Below are positions 15,926 to 23,116 of a stretch of 38,616 bases of DNA, piece after piece. The DNA is from Actinoplanes philippinensis (GTDB taxonomy: Bacteria; Actinomycetota; Actinomycetes; Mycobacteriales; Micromonosporaceae), in NCBI RefSeq assembly GCF_900113015.1, contig NZ_FONV01000038.1, positions 1 to 38,616 on the forward strand, given 5' to 3'. The notes below the pieces were generated by a model. That model saw only the letters and a list, made by a program, of their open reading frames with translations. It was not told the DNA's origin and did no database searches. Every line of letters begins with the position of its first letter. The first letter of the stretch is position 1. A program made the translations under genes and the position numbers.

Positions 15926-17414
15926 CGCCACCACTCCTGCCCTGCGGATTCGCCGCCACCACACCGCCGAGAGCGAACCGTCTCCTGGTCCGGTCCGGTC
16001 GCACCGTGTCGACCACCGTGATCTCGGCCGTCTCCGTCATCCCGGCGCCGTGGGCGAGCTCCAGCAGGCCGAGCAGATCGACCGGACGCTGCAGCTCCTC
16101 GCCCGCCGCACGGAAGGCGGCCACCACGTCGACGGTCGGCTCCGCGCCCGCGAAATCCGCCAGGTGGGTACGCAACTCGGCATACCGGGGACCGCCCCAC
16201 GCCCGCGTGTCGGCGGCCGTGACATCGTCGGTCTCGTCCCAGTCGTGCAGCGGCGCGGGCGGCTGCGGCGGCCGCGGGTCGCTCATCCGCTGACGCAGAT
16301 GCCCCACGTCGGCCACCGGCAGACGGCGCAGCGGATCGACGACCTCACCGCGACGCGAGCCGGGAACCCACTTGTGCAGGCCCGACATCACATCCCGCAA
16401 CAGCTCGTCGACCTGCCGGTCCCGCATCGGGTCGTGGTTGCGGACCTGCGTGGTGATGACATGCGAAGCCTGGCGCTGCGCGGCCAGCACCTCCCGCACG
16501 CCCTGCTCGATGCGCCGCGAGATCTCGGTCAGCTCGCGGCGCTGCTGCTGCGGCAGCAACTCGGTGAACCGGTGCCGCAGCACGGTCCGCAGCTGACCCC
16601 ACAGGACGTCGATCTGCGCCGGGTCCCCGATCAGGCGCAACGCGCCCGCGAACGCACGGCCCTCCGGTGTCGCGTCCAGGATCCGCTGGCCACGCGCGAG
16701 ATACTCCCGCAAGACCTCACCGGTCGGCCGTACGTCATGGCGCAGCTCCGCGACGACGTCCCGCTGAATCGCCTTGATCGACTCGGCCACGCGAGCGAAA
16801 TCCGCGGGCAGCTCGCGCGCCAGGTGCAACACGTTCTCGGCCGCCTCGAGCAGCTGCTCCTCGTCGGCGGTCTCGACGGCCCCGCCCTTCTCCAGCCGGG
16901 TCAGCTCCTTCTGCCGCTGCTGGATCTCCTCGTGCAGACGCACCATCCGCGACATCAGGTCCGGGTCGGCATCCTGCGCGAGTCGCTCGATCGCCTCCAG
17001 CAACGTCCTGACCCGCGACTCCGACACTCTCGTGCGTGCTCCGCCGACCCGCCCGGCGACCTCGAGCGCGCCGACGCCGTACGCCGACAGCCGGTAGACC
17101 TCCACGTCGTCGTCGGACACCTGCCGCACCAGCCAGCCCGCCTGCACCCACTGCCGGCACAGATCACGCGCGCTGCCGGCGGGCAGCGGCTGACTGTCCT
17201 CCTCGCCGTAGCCCGCGGACCGCAGCTGATCGAGCGCGTCGTTGATCTCCGCGTGCGCATCCGCCACCGCGACCGCCGGCCGCTGCGCGGTGAAGACCAT
17301 CGCCAGCACTGTCACCACGAACGGCGCGTGCGTCTGGTGAAGCAGGGCGAGCATCGGATTCTGAAACGCCCGAAGCGCTCCCTGGTAAGCACCTTCAACC
17401 CCTCGTGTAGCCAT
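15918..17414 (-). CDS. jetA: JetA, kleisin-like subunit of Wadjet (DUF3375)
   Basis: A 498-residue DUF3375 protein, the kleisin (MukF-like) subunit that links JetB and JetC. The N-terminus has the winged-helix-like AFQNPMLALLHQTHAPFVVTVL. A long helical middle includes RMVRLHEEIQQRQKELTRLEKGG and RRELTEISRRIEQGVREVLAAQ, and a flexible Pro-rich stretch (PRPPQPPAP) leads to the C-terminal winged helix. It is the first gene of the operon. The start is ATG 17414 or GTG 17417. A TANNNT box (TAGGCT) ends 5 bases before the GTG and 8 before the ATG, and no ribosome binding site exists, so the mRNA is probably leaderless. JetA to JetD order with DUF3375 fits the type I Wadjet layout. Confidence 0.92.
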   Translation of the reverse strand: MATRGVEGAYQGALRAFQNPMLALLHQTHAPFVVTVLAMVFTAQRPAVAVADAHAEINDALDQLRSAGYGEEDSQPLPAGSARDLCRQWVQAGWLVRQVSDDDVEVYRLSAYGVGALEVAGRVGGARTRVSESRVRTLLEAIERLAQDADPDLMSRMVRLHEEIQQRQKELTRLEKGGAVETADEEQLLEAAENVLHLARELPADFARVAESIKAIQRDVVAELRHDVRPTGEVLREYLARGQRILDATPEGRAFAGALRLIGDPAQIDVLWGQLRTVLRHRFTELLPQQQRRELTEISRRIEQGVREVLAAQRQASHVITTQVRNHDPMRDRQVDELLRDVMSGLHKWVPGSRRGEVVDPLRRLPVADVGHLRQRMSDPRPPQPPAPLHDWDETDDVTAADTRAWGGPRYAELRTHLADFAGAEPTVDVVAAFRAAGEELQRPVDLLGLLELAHGAGMTETAEITVVDTVRPDRTRRRFALGGVVAANPQGRSGGDE

Positions 17415-17422
17415 CACCGCAC

Positions 17423-17428
17423 AGCCTA
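17423..17428 (-). promoter_or_regulatory. -10 box of the jet operon (TAGGCT)
   Basis: On the minus strand TAGGCT precedes GTG 17417 by 5 bases and ATG 17414 by 8. This is the spacing expected for leaderless transcription. The -35 region is poorly conserved, suggesting weak or activated expression. Confidence 0.45.
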
Positions 17429-17514
17429 CGGCGCAGCGTGTGCGGCCGATCGGCCATGGGGCCGCGGCCGGCGTGGGCGCGGCGGCCCGATACCGTGGCG
17501 CGCAGGTCCGCCTC

Positions 17515-17520
17515 TACACT
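17515..17520 (+). promoter_or_regulatory. -10 box of the P-loop kinase gene (TACACT)
   Basis: TACACT ends 7 bases before GTG 17528, and no Shine-Dalgarno sequence lies between, which predicts a leaderless transcript. It favours the short start over the longer open frame beginning at 17438. Confidence 0.5.
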
Positions 17521-17527
17521 TCCTCCG

Positions 17528-18184
17528 GTGGATGCCGCATCGCCGCGATCGCCTTCTGCCCTACGGGACCGGCTCGCGCACGTCTACTGGATCGGTGGCG
17601 GCAGCGGCGCCGGCAAGTCCACGATCGCAGCCCGCCTCGCGCAGCGTCACGGCTTCACTCTCTACGCGACCGACGACGTGATGGGCGATCATGCCCGGCG
17701 AAGCGCGCCGGAGGACACGCCGTATCTGCAGCAGTTCATGGCCAGGGACATGGACGAGCGGTGGGTGACCGGGACACCGCGGACCATGCTGGAGGAGTTC
17801 CACTGGTACCGCGGTGAGGCGTTCGGCCTCATCGTCGAGGACCTCCTGGCGCTGCCCGCCGATCGCGGCGTCATCGCGGAAGGTTTCCGCCTCCTGCCGG
17901 AACTGGTCGCACCGTTGCTGGCCGATCCTCGCCACGCCGTCTGGCTGCTCCCGACTCCCGCTTTCCGCCGGGCGGCGCTGGAGAGCCGGGGTGGGTTGTG
18001 GCAGATCGCCGGCCGGACCAGCAACCCCGAACGCGCGCTGCGCAATCTGCTGGAACGCGACGGGATGTTCACCGAACGCGTCGACGCGACGGCGACCGGG
18101 TCGGGTCTGCCGGTCATCCGGGTCGACCCGGCGATGAGCGAGGACGACCTCGCTGCTCAGGTCGTGGCCTCGCTCGGCCTGTGA
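17528..18184 (+). CDS. P-loop kinase-like NTPase
   Basis: A 218-residue protein with Walker A GGGSGAGKST at about residues 21-30. DDVM after the second strand (LYATDDVMGD) resembles the acceptor-binding Asp of nucleotide, shikimate and zeta-toxin-type small kinases. AEGFRLLPEL follows as a probable strand with a catalytic acidic residue. RNLLERDGMF has a lid-like Arg. It should phosphorylate a small molecule, but the substrate is unknown. GTG 17528 is chosen because it follows a -10 box at leaderless spacing and begins just before the conserved domain. It is divergent from jetA, with only 113 bases between the starts. Such kinases are not known Wadjet parts; the link may be chance. Confidence 0.78.
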   Translation: MDAASPRSPSALRDRLAHVYWIGGGSGAGKSTIAARLAQRHGFTLYATDDVMGDHARRSAPEDTPYLQQFMARDMDERWVTGTPRTMLEEFHWYRGEAFGLIVEDLLALPADRGVIAEGFRLLPELVAPLLADPRHAVWLLPTPAFRRAALESRGGLWQIAGRTSNPERALRNLLERDGMFTERVDATATGSGLPVIRVDPAMSEDDLAAQVVASLGL

Positions 18185-18211
18185 CCATCCGGCACGGGCC
18201 CGGCGTGGCTG

Positions 18212-19021
18212 CTACTCCCCCGTGTCCCACTCGTCGTCCTCATGACGGTCCGGATCGGCGGCATAAGCACTCAACCGGTCACGCGCCTGCACCGCCAGTT
18301 CCTCCACCGTCAGCGGCCCGATCCGGTCGGGATTGGCGCGCATCCAGGCCAGCGTGTGCGCATCAGGTACCGCGGCGCACCGGAAATTGGCGTTCTCCAG
18401 GATTTCAGGACTGATCCGTACGCCCGTCAGGTGCTGCATCAACGCCAAGGTCCGCGCCTGCCACTGCTCGTCGTAATGCCAGCGTGGATCGCCGGGATCG
18501 ATCTCTTCGGTACTCAGGTCGAAGCCGAGCGTTTCCAGCACCGGCACCAACCGGTCCGGCTCGCTGCCTTCCCGCCATCCGGCTCCCCCTGACGGATCGA
18601 ACGTCACCAAGGTGTCGCCGTTGCGGGCCCACCGCAGGACCGGGTCGGTGTTCTCGTTGAAGTAGAACGACACCAGCTCGCCGTTCGAGGACAGCAGCCG
18701 GGCGGATTGCTCGGTCGAGCACCGGAAACCATTCGGCTCGACGATCAACGTCCACCCACCGACATCGGCAGCCGCGATGAAGTCGAGCCCGGTGTCGAGG
18801 TCAGCATTGAATACCCCGTCCTCGTCGATGCGATCGGGGTAACCGACCTGCTCAGCGGCGCCGTCGAGCCGGTGAGCGCCCGTGATGCCGACAGCTTCGG
18901 CGCCCCCGAGCACGGCGATCACCTCGTCGGGAGTGAGGGCGCGCACCAGCGTCGCGCAGAAGTTGAGGCCGAGCGGGTAATCCTCGCTGAACCACAGGTA
19001 GTCATCAGGAGATGCCTTCAC
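18212..19021 (-). CDS. DUF6461-like hypothetical protein
   Basis: A 269-residue cytoplasmic protein resembling actinomycete DUF6461 proteins: an N-terminal DDYLWFSEDYPLGLNFCATLVRALTPDEVIAVLGG, then WTLIVEPNGF and VSFYFNENTDPVLRWARNGDTLVTFDP. The family has no known role; members often occur beside defence or polymorphic-toxin loci as possible immunity or sensor proteins, which I cannot show here. The acidic C-terminus (ADPDRHEDDEWDTGE) is low complexity. The start is GTG 19021; no ribosome binding site or clear -10 box is seen. It is convergent with the P-loop kinase, with a 27-base gap and no hairpin. Confidence 0.6.
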   Translation of the reverse strand: MKASPDDYLWFSEDYPLGLNFCATLVRALTPDEVIAVLGGAEAVGITGAHRLDGAAEQVGYPDRIDEDGVFNADLDTGLDFIAAADVGGWTLIVEPNGFRCSTEQSARLLSSNGELVSFYFNENTDPVLRWARNGDTLVTFDPSGGAGWREGSEPDRLVPVLETLGFDLSTEEIDPGDPRWHYDEQWQARTLALMQHLTGVRISPEILENANFRCAAVPDAHTLAWMRANPDRIGPLTVEELAVQARDRLSAYAADPDRHEDDEWDTGE

Positions 19022-19062
19022 GGGATGATCATGCCCGCCTCACTGGTCGAGATCAGCGAAGA

Positions 19063-19143
19063 CCCCAGGAGATCCCGATCGGCATCATCACCTCCCTGCT
19101 GGGCGCCCCCTTCCTTCTCGTCCTGATCCGCCGGCTCATCTCA
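19063..19143 (+). pseudogene. FecCD-type siderophore permease, C-terminal remnant
   Basis: The plus strand here encodes PQEIPIGIITSLLGAPFLL followed by VLIRR, the almost invariant last 25 residues of FecCD/BtuC permeases (cytoplasmic loop and final helix). Nothing of the other 300 residues precedes it; bases 19022-19062 are not recognisable. The frame differs from that of the binding-protein remnant next to it, so the two are separate remnants, not a fusion. It marks the left edge of a deleted iron-uptake operon. Confidence 0.7.
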
Positions 19144-19148
19144 AATCC

Positions 19149-19541
19149 TTGGTGGGTACGGGTGACAAGCGCACCGCCGCGGTCCTCTACCCCACGGTCG
19201 GCGGCGGCGTGACCTACGCCTACGGGTCGACGAGCATGGCGCACCCTCAGCTGGAGGCCGCCGGGTTCACCAACGTGTTCGCCGAGAGCAAGGAACGTGT
19301 CTTCGAGGTCACCCTGGAGGAATTGCTCGGCCGTAACCCGGACGTGCTGATCCTGCTCTACTCCGACGGCGACCCGAAGGCCGTCGAGCAGGCCGTCACC
19401 AGCCTGCCCGGCACCGAGAAGCTCAAGGCCGTCGCGAGCGGCAATGTGCTGCCGCAACTGTTCAACTTCACCGAGCCGCCGTCCCCGCTGTCCGTCGACG
19501 GTCTGGAGAAGATCGTCACCCGGTTCCAGGCGCCGGCGTGA
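19149..19541 (+). pseudogene. Siderophore ABC binding protein, C-terminal remnant
   Basis: About 130 residues (GTGDKRTAAVLYPTVGGGVT onward, then HPQLEAAGFTNVFAESKE, LLGRNPDVLILLY, FTEPPSPLSVDGLEKI) match the C-terminal lobe of iron-siderophore or cobalamin periplasmic binding proteins (TroA/FecB fold). The N-terminal lobe, signal peptide and lipobox are missing. TTG 19149 is only a possible start. The stop overlaps the ATPase start as GTGA, showing that this was an operon of permease, binding protein and ATPase. It cannot act as an exported receptor. Confidence 0.8.
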
Positions 19542-20290
19542 TCGAGGCCGATGCCGTCTCCTGGCGATACGGCGCCAACCCGGTCGTCGACGGGGTGGGC
19601 GTGGTCGCCCGCCCCGGCCGGGTGCTGGGGCTGATCGGCCCGAACGGCAGCGGCAAGACCACCCTGCTGCGGCTGCTCCACGGCGCGCTGCGCAGCCCCA
19701 CCGGCCGGGTCACCGTCGACGGCGACACCCTGGCGTCGCTGTCCCCACGCGAGTCGGCCCGCCGGATGGCCGTCTTGGTGCAGGAGACCACCGGCGAGAC
19801 AGCGCTGACCGTGGCCGAGATGGTGCTGCTGGGCCGCGGCCCGCACCTGTCCACGTTTCAGCGCGCCGGAGCGACCGATCACGAGGTGGCCGCGCGCTGC
19901 CTGTCCCGGGTCGGCGCCGCCCACCTCGCCGCGCGCCGGTTCGCCGGACTGTCCGGTGGGGAGCGCCAGCGGGTGCTGATCGCCCGCGCGCTGGCGCAGG
20001 AGGCCACCCACCTGCTGCTCGACGAACCCACCAACCACCTCGACATCCGGTACCAGCACGAGATCCTGCGCCTGGTCCGTGGACTCGGCACCTGCTCGAT
20101 CGTGGTGCTGCACGACCTGAACCTGGCCGCCCGCTACTGCGACGCCGACCAGCACCGCCCCGACCGGCTCGCCGACGACAACCGGACCCGGGCCGCCATC
20201 TGGACCTAGACATCCGCACCCGCGGCCGAGCGGGTGTCCGGGGTCCACGTTTCGACGCGATCCCGGACACCCGTCCTCGGGCCACCGGCT
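19538..20290 (+). pseudogene. FecE-type siderophore ABC ATPase with premature stop
   Basis: The first 200 residues are a normal FecE/FhuC ATPase: GPNGSGKTTLL (Walker A), Q-loop VLVQE, signature LSGGERQRVLIARAL, HLLLDEPTNHLD (Walker B) and switch VLHDLNLA. After ARYCD the sequence degenerates and stops at TAG 20207-20209, giving 223 residues instead of about 260. Past the stop, in the same frame, AERVSGVHVSTRSRTP still resembles the usual C-terminal ERVYGV...HPVTG segment, so the TAG looks like a decay mutation. With its permease and binding protein gone, the ATPase probably has no partner. A truncated ATPase serving another permease is possible but less likely. Confidence 0.72.
20217..20272. 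terminator. Alternative hairpins between ABC remnant and O-methyltransferase
   Basis: CACCCGC (20217-20223) pairs with GCGGGTG (20230-20236). Alternatively, an 11-bp stem joins 20232-20242 and 20262-20272. The two share bases, so only one can form at a time. They lie between convergent genes and may end the O-methyltransferase message, although the region was once coding for the ATPase tail. Confidence 0.4.
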
Positions 20291-20966
20291 ATCCGACGCG
20301 TAGGGAGACTTCGACGTCCTCACCGAAGGGCACGGAGAGGTAGCCGCTCTCCGGGGCGCGGACACGCTTCAGATAGTCCGGGCAGTGGTCGGCGTTGTCC
20401 GCGACGACCATGGCGCCGGGCCGCAGGTGGGGTTCGAGCAAGGCCAGCACCGCCGGGTAGAGGGCCTTGGCGCCGTCGAGCAGGACGAGGTCGATCGGGG
20501 CGGGCAGGTCCCGCGCCAGCGTCCGTAGCGCGTCGCCCTCGCGGAGTTCGATGAGGTCCGCGAGTTCGCCGGCGGTGAAGTTCTTCCGCGCGCGGACCAC
20601 TTTCGAGGGTTCGAACTCGGTGGTGATGATCCGGCCGCCGCCGTTGTCCCGGAGCCCGGCCGCCAGGTGCAGCGTGGAGATGCCGAAGGAGGTGCCGAAT
20701 TCGACGATCGAGTGGGCGCCACTCGCGCGGACCAGCATGTACAGCAGGCGGGCGGTCTCCGGGGAGACGGCGAGGTAGACGTCCTTGGCGAGGCCGTAGA
20801 AGCTGCGGTAGTCGGCCTCGTCCGCGCTGGTCATGACACGCGTGCGCTCCTCCGGGGGGAGCTGATTCCACGCGTCGCGCCACTCCGGCGCCGCGTTGGT
20901 GTCCTGCGCCTCGGCGAAGAGGCGCTCGAGCAGAGGAGCCAAGGGGGCTGCGGTCAGGATTGTCAT
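20289..20966 (-). CDS. SAM-dependent O-methyltransferase
   Basis: A 225-residue class I methyltransferase of the plant-CCoAOMT/bacterial Omt group. Motif I is IVEFGTSFGISTLHLA, the SAM-ribose acidic residue is in ITTEFEPSK, and LVLLDGAKALYPAVL is motif IV with the metal-binding Asp; VVADNADHCPDY supplies further metal ligands. These enzymes usually methylate catechol-like hydroxyls with Mg. The ATG at 20966 follows TACGAT by 6 bases, with TTGGCG 17 bases further upstream, so the transcript is leaderless. It is divergent from a TetR regulator that probably controls it. Confidence 0.9.
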   Translation of the reverse strand: MTILTAAPLAPLLERLFAEAQDTNAAPEWRDAWNQLPPEERTRVMTSADEADYRSFYGLAKDVYLAVSPETARLLYMLVRASGAHSIVEFGTSFGISTLHLAAGLRDNGGGRIITTEFEPSKVVRARKNFTAGELADLIELREGDALRTLARDLPAPIDLVLLDGAKALYPAVLALLEPHLRPGAMVVADNADHCPDYLKRVRAPESGYLSVPFGEDVEVSLRVG

Positions 20967-20972
20967 GCGCCG

Positions 20973-21001
20973 ATCGTAGACACAACGTTGCGTCTCGCCA
21001 A
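20973..21001 (-). promoter_or_regulatory. Promoter of the O-methyltransferase with palindrome in the spacer
   Basis: On the minus strand: -35 TTGGCG (21001-20996), 17-base spacer, -10 TACGAT (20978-20973), then 6 bases to ATG 20966. The 8-bp palindrome CAACGTTG (20983-20990) lies inside the spacer, where a bound TetR-type repressor would block polymerase. GTCTCG (20992-20997) is repeated inverted as CGAGAC at 21030-21035, closer to the TetR gene. Confidence 0.65.
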
Positions 21002-21068
21002 GGCTTCACCATGAATCAAGACCTCACGACGAGACAAGGCCTGGCGAAGGAGGCAGCCGGCGCGGCGC

Positions 21069-21074
21069 TATCAT
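21069..21074 (+). promoter_or_regulatory. -10 box of the TetR gene (TATCAT)
   Basis: TATCAT ends 10 bases before ATG 21085, leaving room for only a leader of about 3-4 bases. No good -35 is seen 16-18 bases upstream. Confidence 0.4.
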
Positions 21075-21084
21075 CGAGTCCGCC

Positions 21085-21681
21085 ATGACAAGCGACGACA
21101 CCCGCCCTCCGCGTACCCCGAAGGGACGGGCGCCGCACCGCCGGGACCAGAACGCGCGGCTCGCCGTCCTGAACGCGGCCGACGATCTGCTGGTGGAGCG
21201 CAGCTTCTCCGGCCTCACCATCGAGGCGATCGCCGCCCGCGCGGGCGTCGCCAAGCAGACCATCTATCGATGGTGGCCGTCGAAGGTCGACATCCTCATG
21301 GACACCCTGGTCGAGGACGCCGGCCACCAGCTGCCGGTGCCGCAGGAGGGCCCCGCCCGCCGGCGCCTGAGCGAATACCTCCATGGTCTCGCCGATTTCC
21401 TGGAGCGCGAGCCCGCCGGAAAGGTGCTGCTGGCGCTGCTCGGCGAGGCCCAGCACGACCCGGAGACGGCACGCCGTCTCCAGGAGCGTTACCTCGAACC
21501 ACGACGCAGCCAGGAACGGGACCTGATCCGATCCGGGATCGAGGCGGACGAATTCCGTACGGCACTCGACCCCGACGCCACCCTGGACGCCCTGTGCGGC
21601 CCGATCTTCTACCGCGCTCTCACCGGCGCGCCCATCCCCACCGCTTTCGTCGACGCGCTGATCGCCGGCACCCTGCGCTGA
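21085..21681 (+). CDS. TetR-family repressor
   Basis: A 198-residue regulator. The N-terminal helix-turn-helix is clear: ARLAVLNAADDLLVERSFSG, then LTIEAIAARAGVAKQTIYRWW (recognition helix about residues 50-60) and PSKVDILMD. The C-terminal domain (TetR_C_16-like, from about 75) has LLALLGEAQHDPETARRLQ and FVDALIAGTL and would bind a small ligand. Basic residues before the HTH (KGRAPHRR) may contact the minor groove. It is divergent from the O-methyltransferase and is probably its repressor through the sites at 20983-21035. Confidence 0.92.
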   Translation: MTSDDTRPPRTPKGRAPHRRDQNARLAVLNAADDLLVERSFSGLTIEAIAARAGVAKQTIYRWWPSKVDILMDTLVEDAGHQLPVPQEGPARRRLSEYLHGLADFLEREPAGKVLLALLGEAQHDPETARRLQERYLEPRRSQERDLIRSGIEADEFRTALDPDATLDALCGPIFYRALTGAPIPTAFVDALIAGTLR

Positions 21682-21743
21682 CACGACCTTCGCCGGACTC
21701 CCGCGGTTCGCGATCGGGACGAGCCTCGCCGTGTCGGCACCGC

Positions 21744-21777
21744 GATCGCCGCCTGGCGCGCCGGCCGGACGGCGATC
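21744..21777. terminator. Hairpin between TetR and PQQ-like lipoprotein genes
   Basis: GATCGCCG (21744-21751) and CGGCGATC (21770-21777) form a perfect 8-bp stem in the 124-base gap between convergent genes. The loop contains further self-complementary GC-rich sequence. It probably serves both directions. Nothing else is seen in this gap. Confidence 0.55.
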
Positions 21778-21805
21778 ACGATCGGATGTCCCGGACGGCG
21801 ACGGC

Positions 21806-23029
21806 TCAGTAGGTCAGCCGGTGAACCGAGAACGACTTGGCGTCCGCGTCGTTCTCCACGCCATAGGCGCCGCGCACCAGGGTCGGAGCAGCCGGCAGTG
21901 TATGCGCCACCTGCTTGCCGGTAACGGCGTCGACCAGCGCGCCCTGCGTCGTCGTCCAGACGAAGACCCGCCCCCGCACCATCGAGCGCACCGTGACGCC
22001 GGCCTCCTTCACCTGCGCCGGCGGCAGGCTCCAACTGCCCTTCTTGGCGCTCAGGTCGTACGCGAAAATGGTGTTCGCCTCCTTGCCCCCGCCGCGCACC
22101 TCGCAGACGACCGCGGTCTCACCGTCGGAGACGCAGGCCGGGAACGCCGCGGCCTTCGGTTCGGTGTGCAGCACCGTGCCGGTCCCGGCGTCGCGGAGTT
22201 CGACCTTCGCGTCGTAGCTGGTGATGTCGCCGGGGTTGGCCGGGATCGGCACGGCGACCACGCCGGCACCGGTCAGGCCGACGGAGCCACGGGCGTACAT
22301 CGGGCTGGACCAGCGCTCGTCGCCGGTGGCCGCGTCCAGGGCCGTCACCTTGTCGATCTTCTCGTCGGTCACGATCACGATGCCGTTGTCGAGGCCGACC
22401 GGCCGCAGCCCGGGTTTCGACCAGAGCACCTTGCCGGTGGTCACGTCGAGCACCGCGGTGGTGTGTTTCTCGGACGAGCCCGGCAGGGAGTTCCGCTTGT
22501 CGACGGCGAGGACGAAGCTGTCATCGGCGCCGAGCACGGTGTTCACCTCGGCGACCGCGGTGTGCCAGCGGTGGGTGCCGTCCAGGTTGAGAGCGAGAAC
22601 GCCCTTCTCGGCGCCGCCGGCCTCGATGCCGGCGCCTGGGGTGGCCTTCCCGTACGGCAGCAGGACCGTCGAGCCGGACAGGGCCGGCGACCCGGCGCAG
22701 CCCAGGGCCAGCCCGTCCACCTGCTTGACCTTCCACGCCGGGGTGTCCGGGGCGGCCAGTTTCTGCGCGGTCAGCCAGCAGTTGTCGCCACCGCCGAAGG
22801 CCAGGCTGATGACGGAGTCCTCGGTGAGCAGGGCGTGCCCGGAGCCGCGGGTGACCGCCTCGGCCTCCACCCCGGCCGGCGGCCCGGTGGGCACCGGCGC
22901 CACGCTGGGCGCGACGCTCGCCGCGGGAGGCGGCGGGGACGGATCACCGCCCCCGCTCTCGCCGCAGCCGACCAGCAGCGCCGCAGTCACTACCGATACC
23001 GAGCCGAGCAGCACAGGTCCCCGCTTCAC
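21806..23029 (-). CDS. PQQ-like beta-propeller lipoprotein
   Basis: A 407-residue exported lipoprotein. From GTG 23029 the signal is MKRGPVLLGSVSVVTAALLVGC, with Cys22 as the lipidated residue. A Pro/Ser linker (SPPPPAASVAPSVAPVPTGP) leads to a propeller of PQQ-like repeats: GVLALNLDGTHRWHT, TAVLDVTTGKVLWSKPG, VTALDAATGDERWSSP, VELRDAGTGTVLHTEP, IFAYDLSAKKGSWSLP. The repeats usually bind no PQQ in such proteins and act as scaffolds. A GGGGGA ribosome binding site lies close to the start. It follows the Ser/Thr kinase gene by 87 bases on the same strand and could be an extracytoplasmic partner of it. No enzyme motif is seen. Confidence 0.85.
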   Translation of the reverse strand: MKRGPVLLGSVSVVTAALLVGCGESGGGDPSPPPPAASVAPSVAPVPTGPPAGVEAEAVTRGSGHALLTEDSVISLAFGGGDNCWLTAQKLAAPDTPAWKVKQVDGLALGCAGSPALSGSTVLLPYGKATPGAGIEAGGAEKGVLALNLDGTHRWHTAVAEVNTVLGADDSFVLAVDKRNSLPGSSEKHTTAVLDVTTGKVLWSKPGLRPVGLDNGIVIVTDEKIDKVTALDAATGDERWSSPMYARGSVGLTGAGVVAVPIPANPGDITSYDAKVELRDAGTGTVLHTEPKAAAFPACVSDGETAVVCEVRGGGKEANTIFAYDLSAKKGSWSLPPAQVKEAGVTVRSMVRGRVFVWTTTQGALVDAVTGKQVAHTLPAAPTLVRGAYGVENDADAKSFSVHRLTY

Positions 23030-23043
23030 ATGTCCCCCGATCG

Positions 23044-23069
23044 AATGAGTGGGTGTCAACCCGTTCATT
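23044..23069. promoter_or_regulatory. Imperfect 26-bp inverted repeat upstream of the lipoprotein gene
   Basis: Arms 23044-23054 and 23059-23069 match at 9 of 11 positions around a GTCA centre (GGGT and ACCC innermost, AATGA and TCATT outermost). It begins 15 bases before the lipoprotein start, so it is either an operator or a hairpin in the 5' leader next to the ribosome binding site. Confidence 0.45.
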
Positions 23070-23116
23070 GTCGAGGATGGATGCCGCCATCGGTGACCCC
23101 GGAACCGGACCGCCGG

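Noticed and set aside
10720..19021. A novel multi-gene defence island around Wadjet
   Set aside because: The flanking P-loop kinase and DUF6461-like gene have no demonstrated defence role and nothing in the sequence ties them to the jet operon beyond proximity.
19149..19541. A functional small binding protein
   Set aside because: It lacks signal peptide, lipobox and the whole N-terminal lobe, so it cannot bind substrate between two lobes or be exported.
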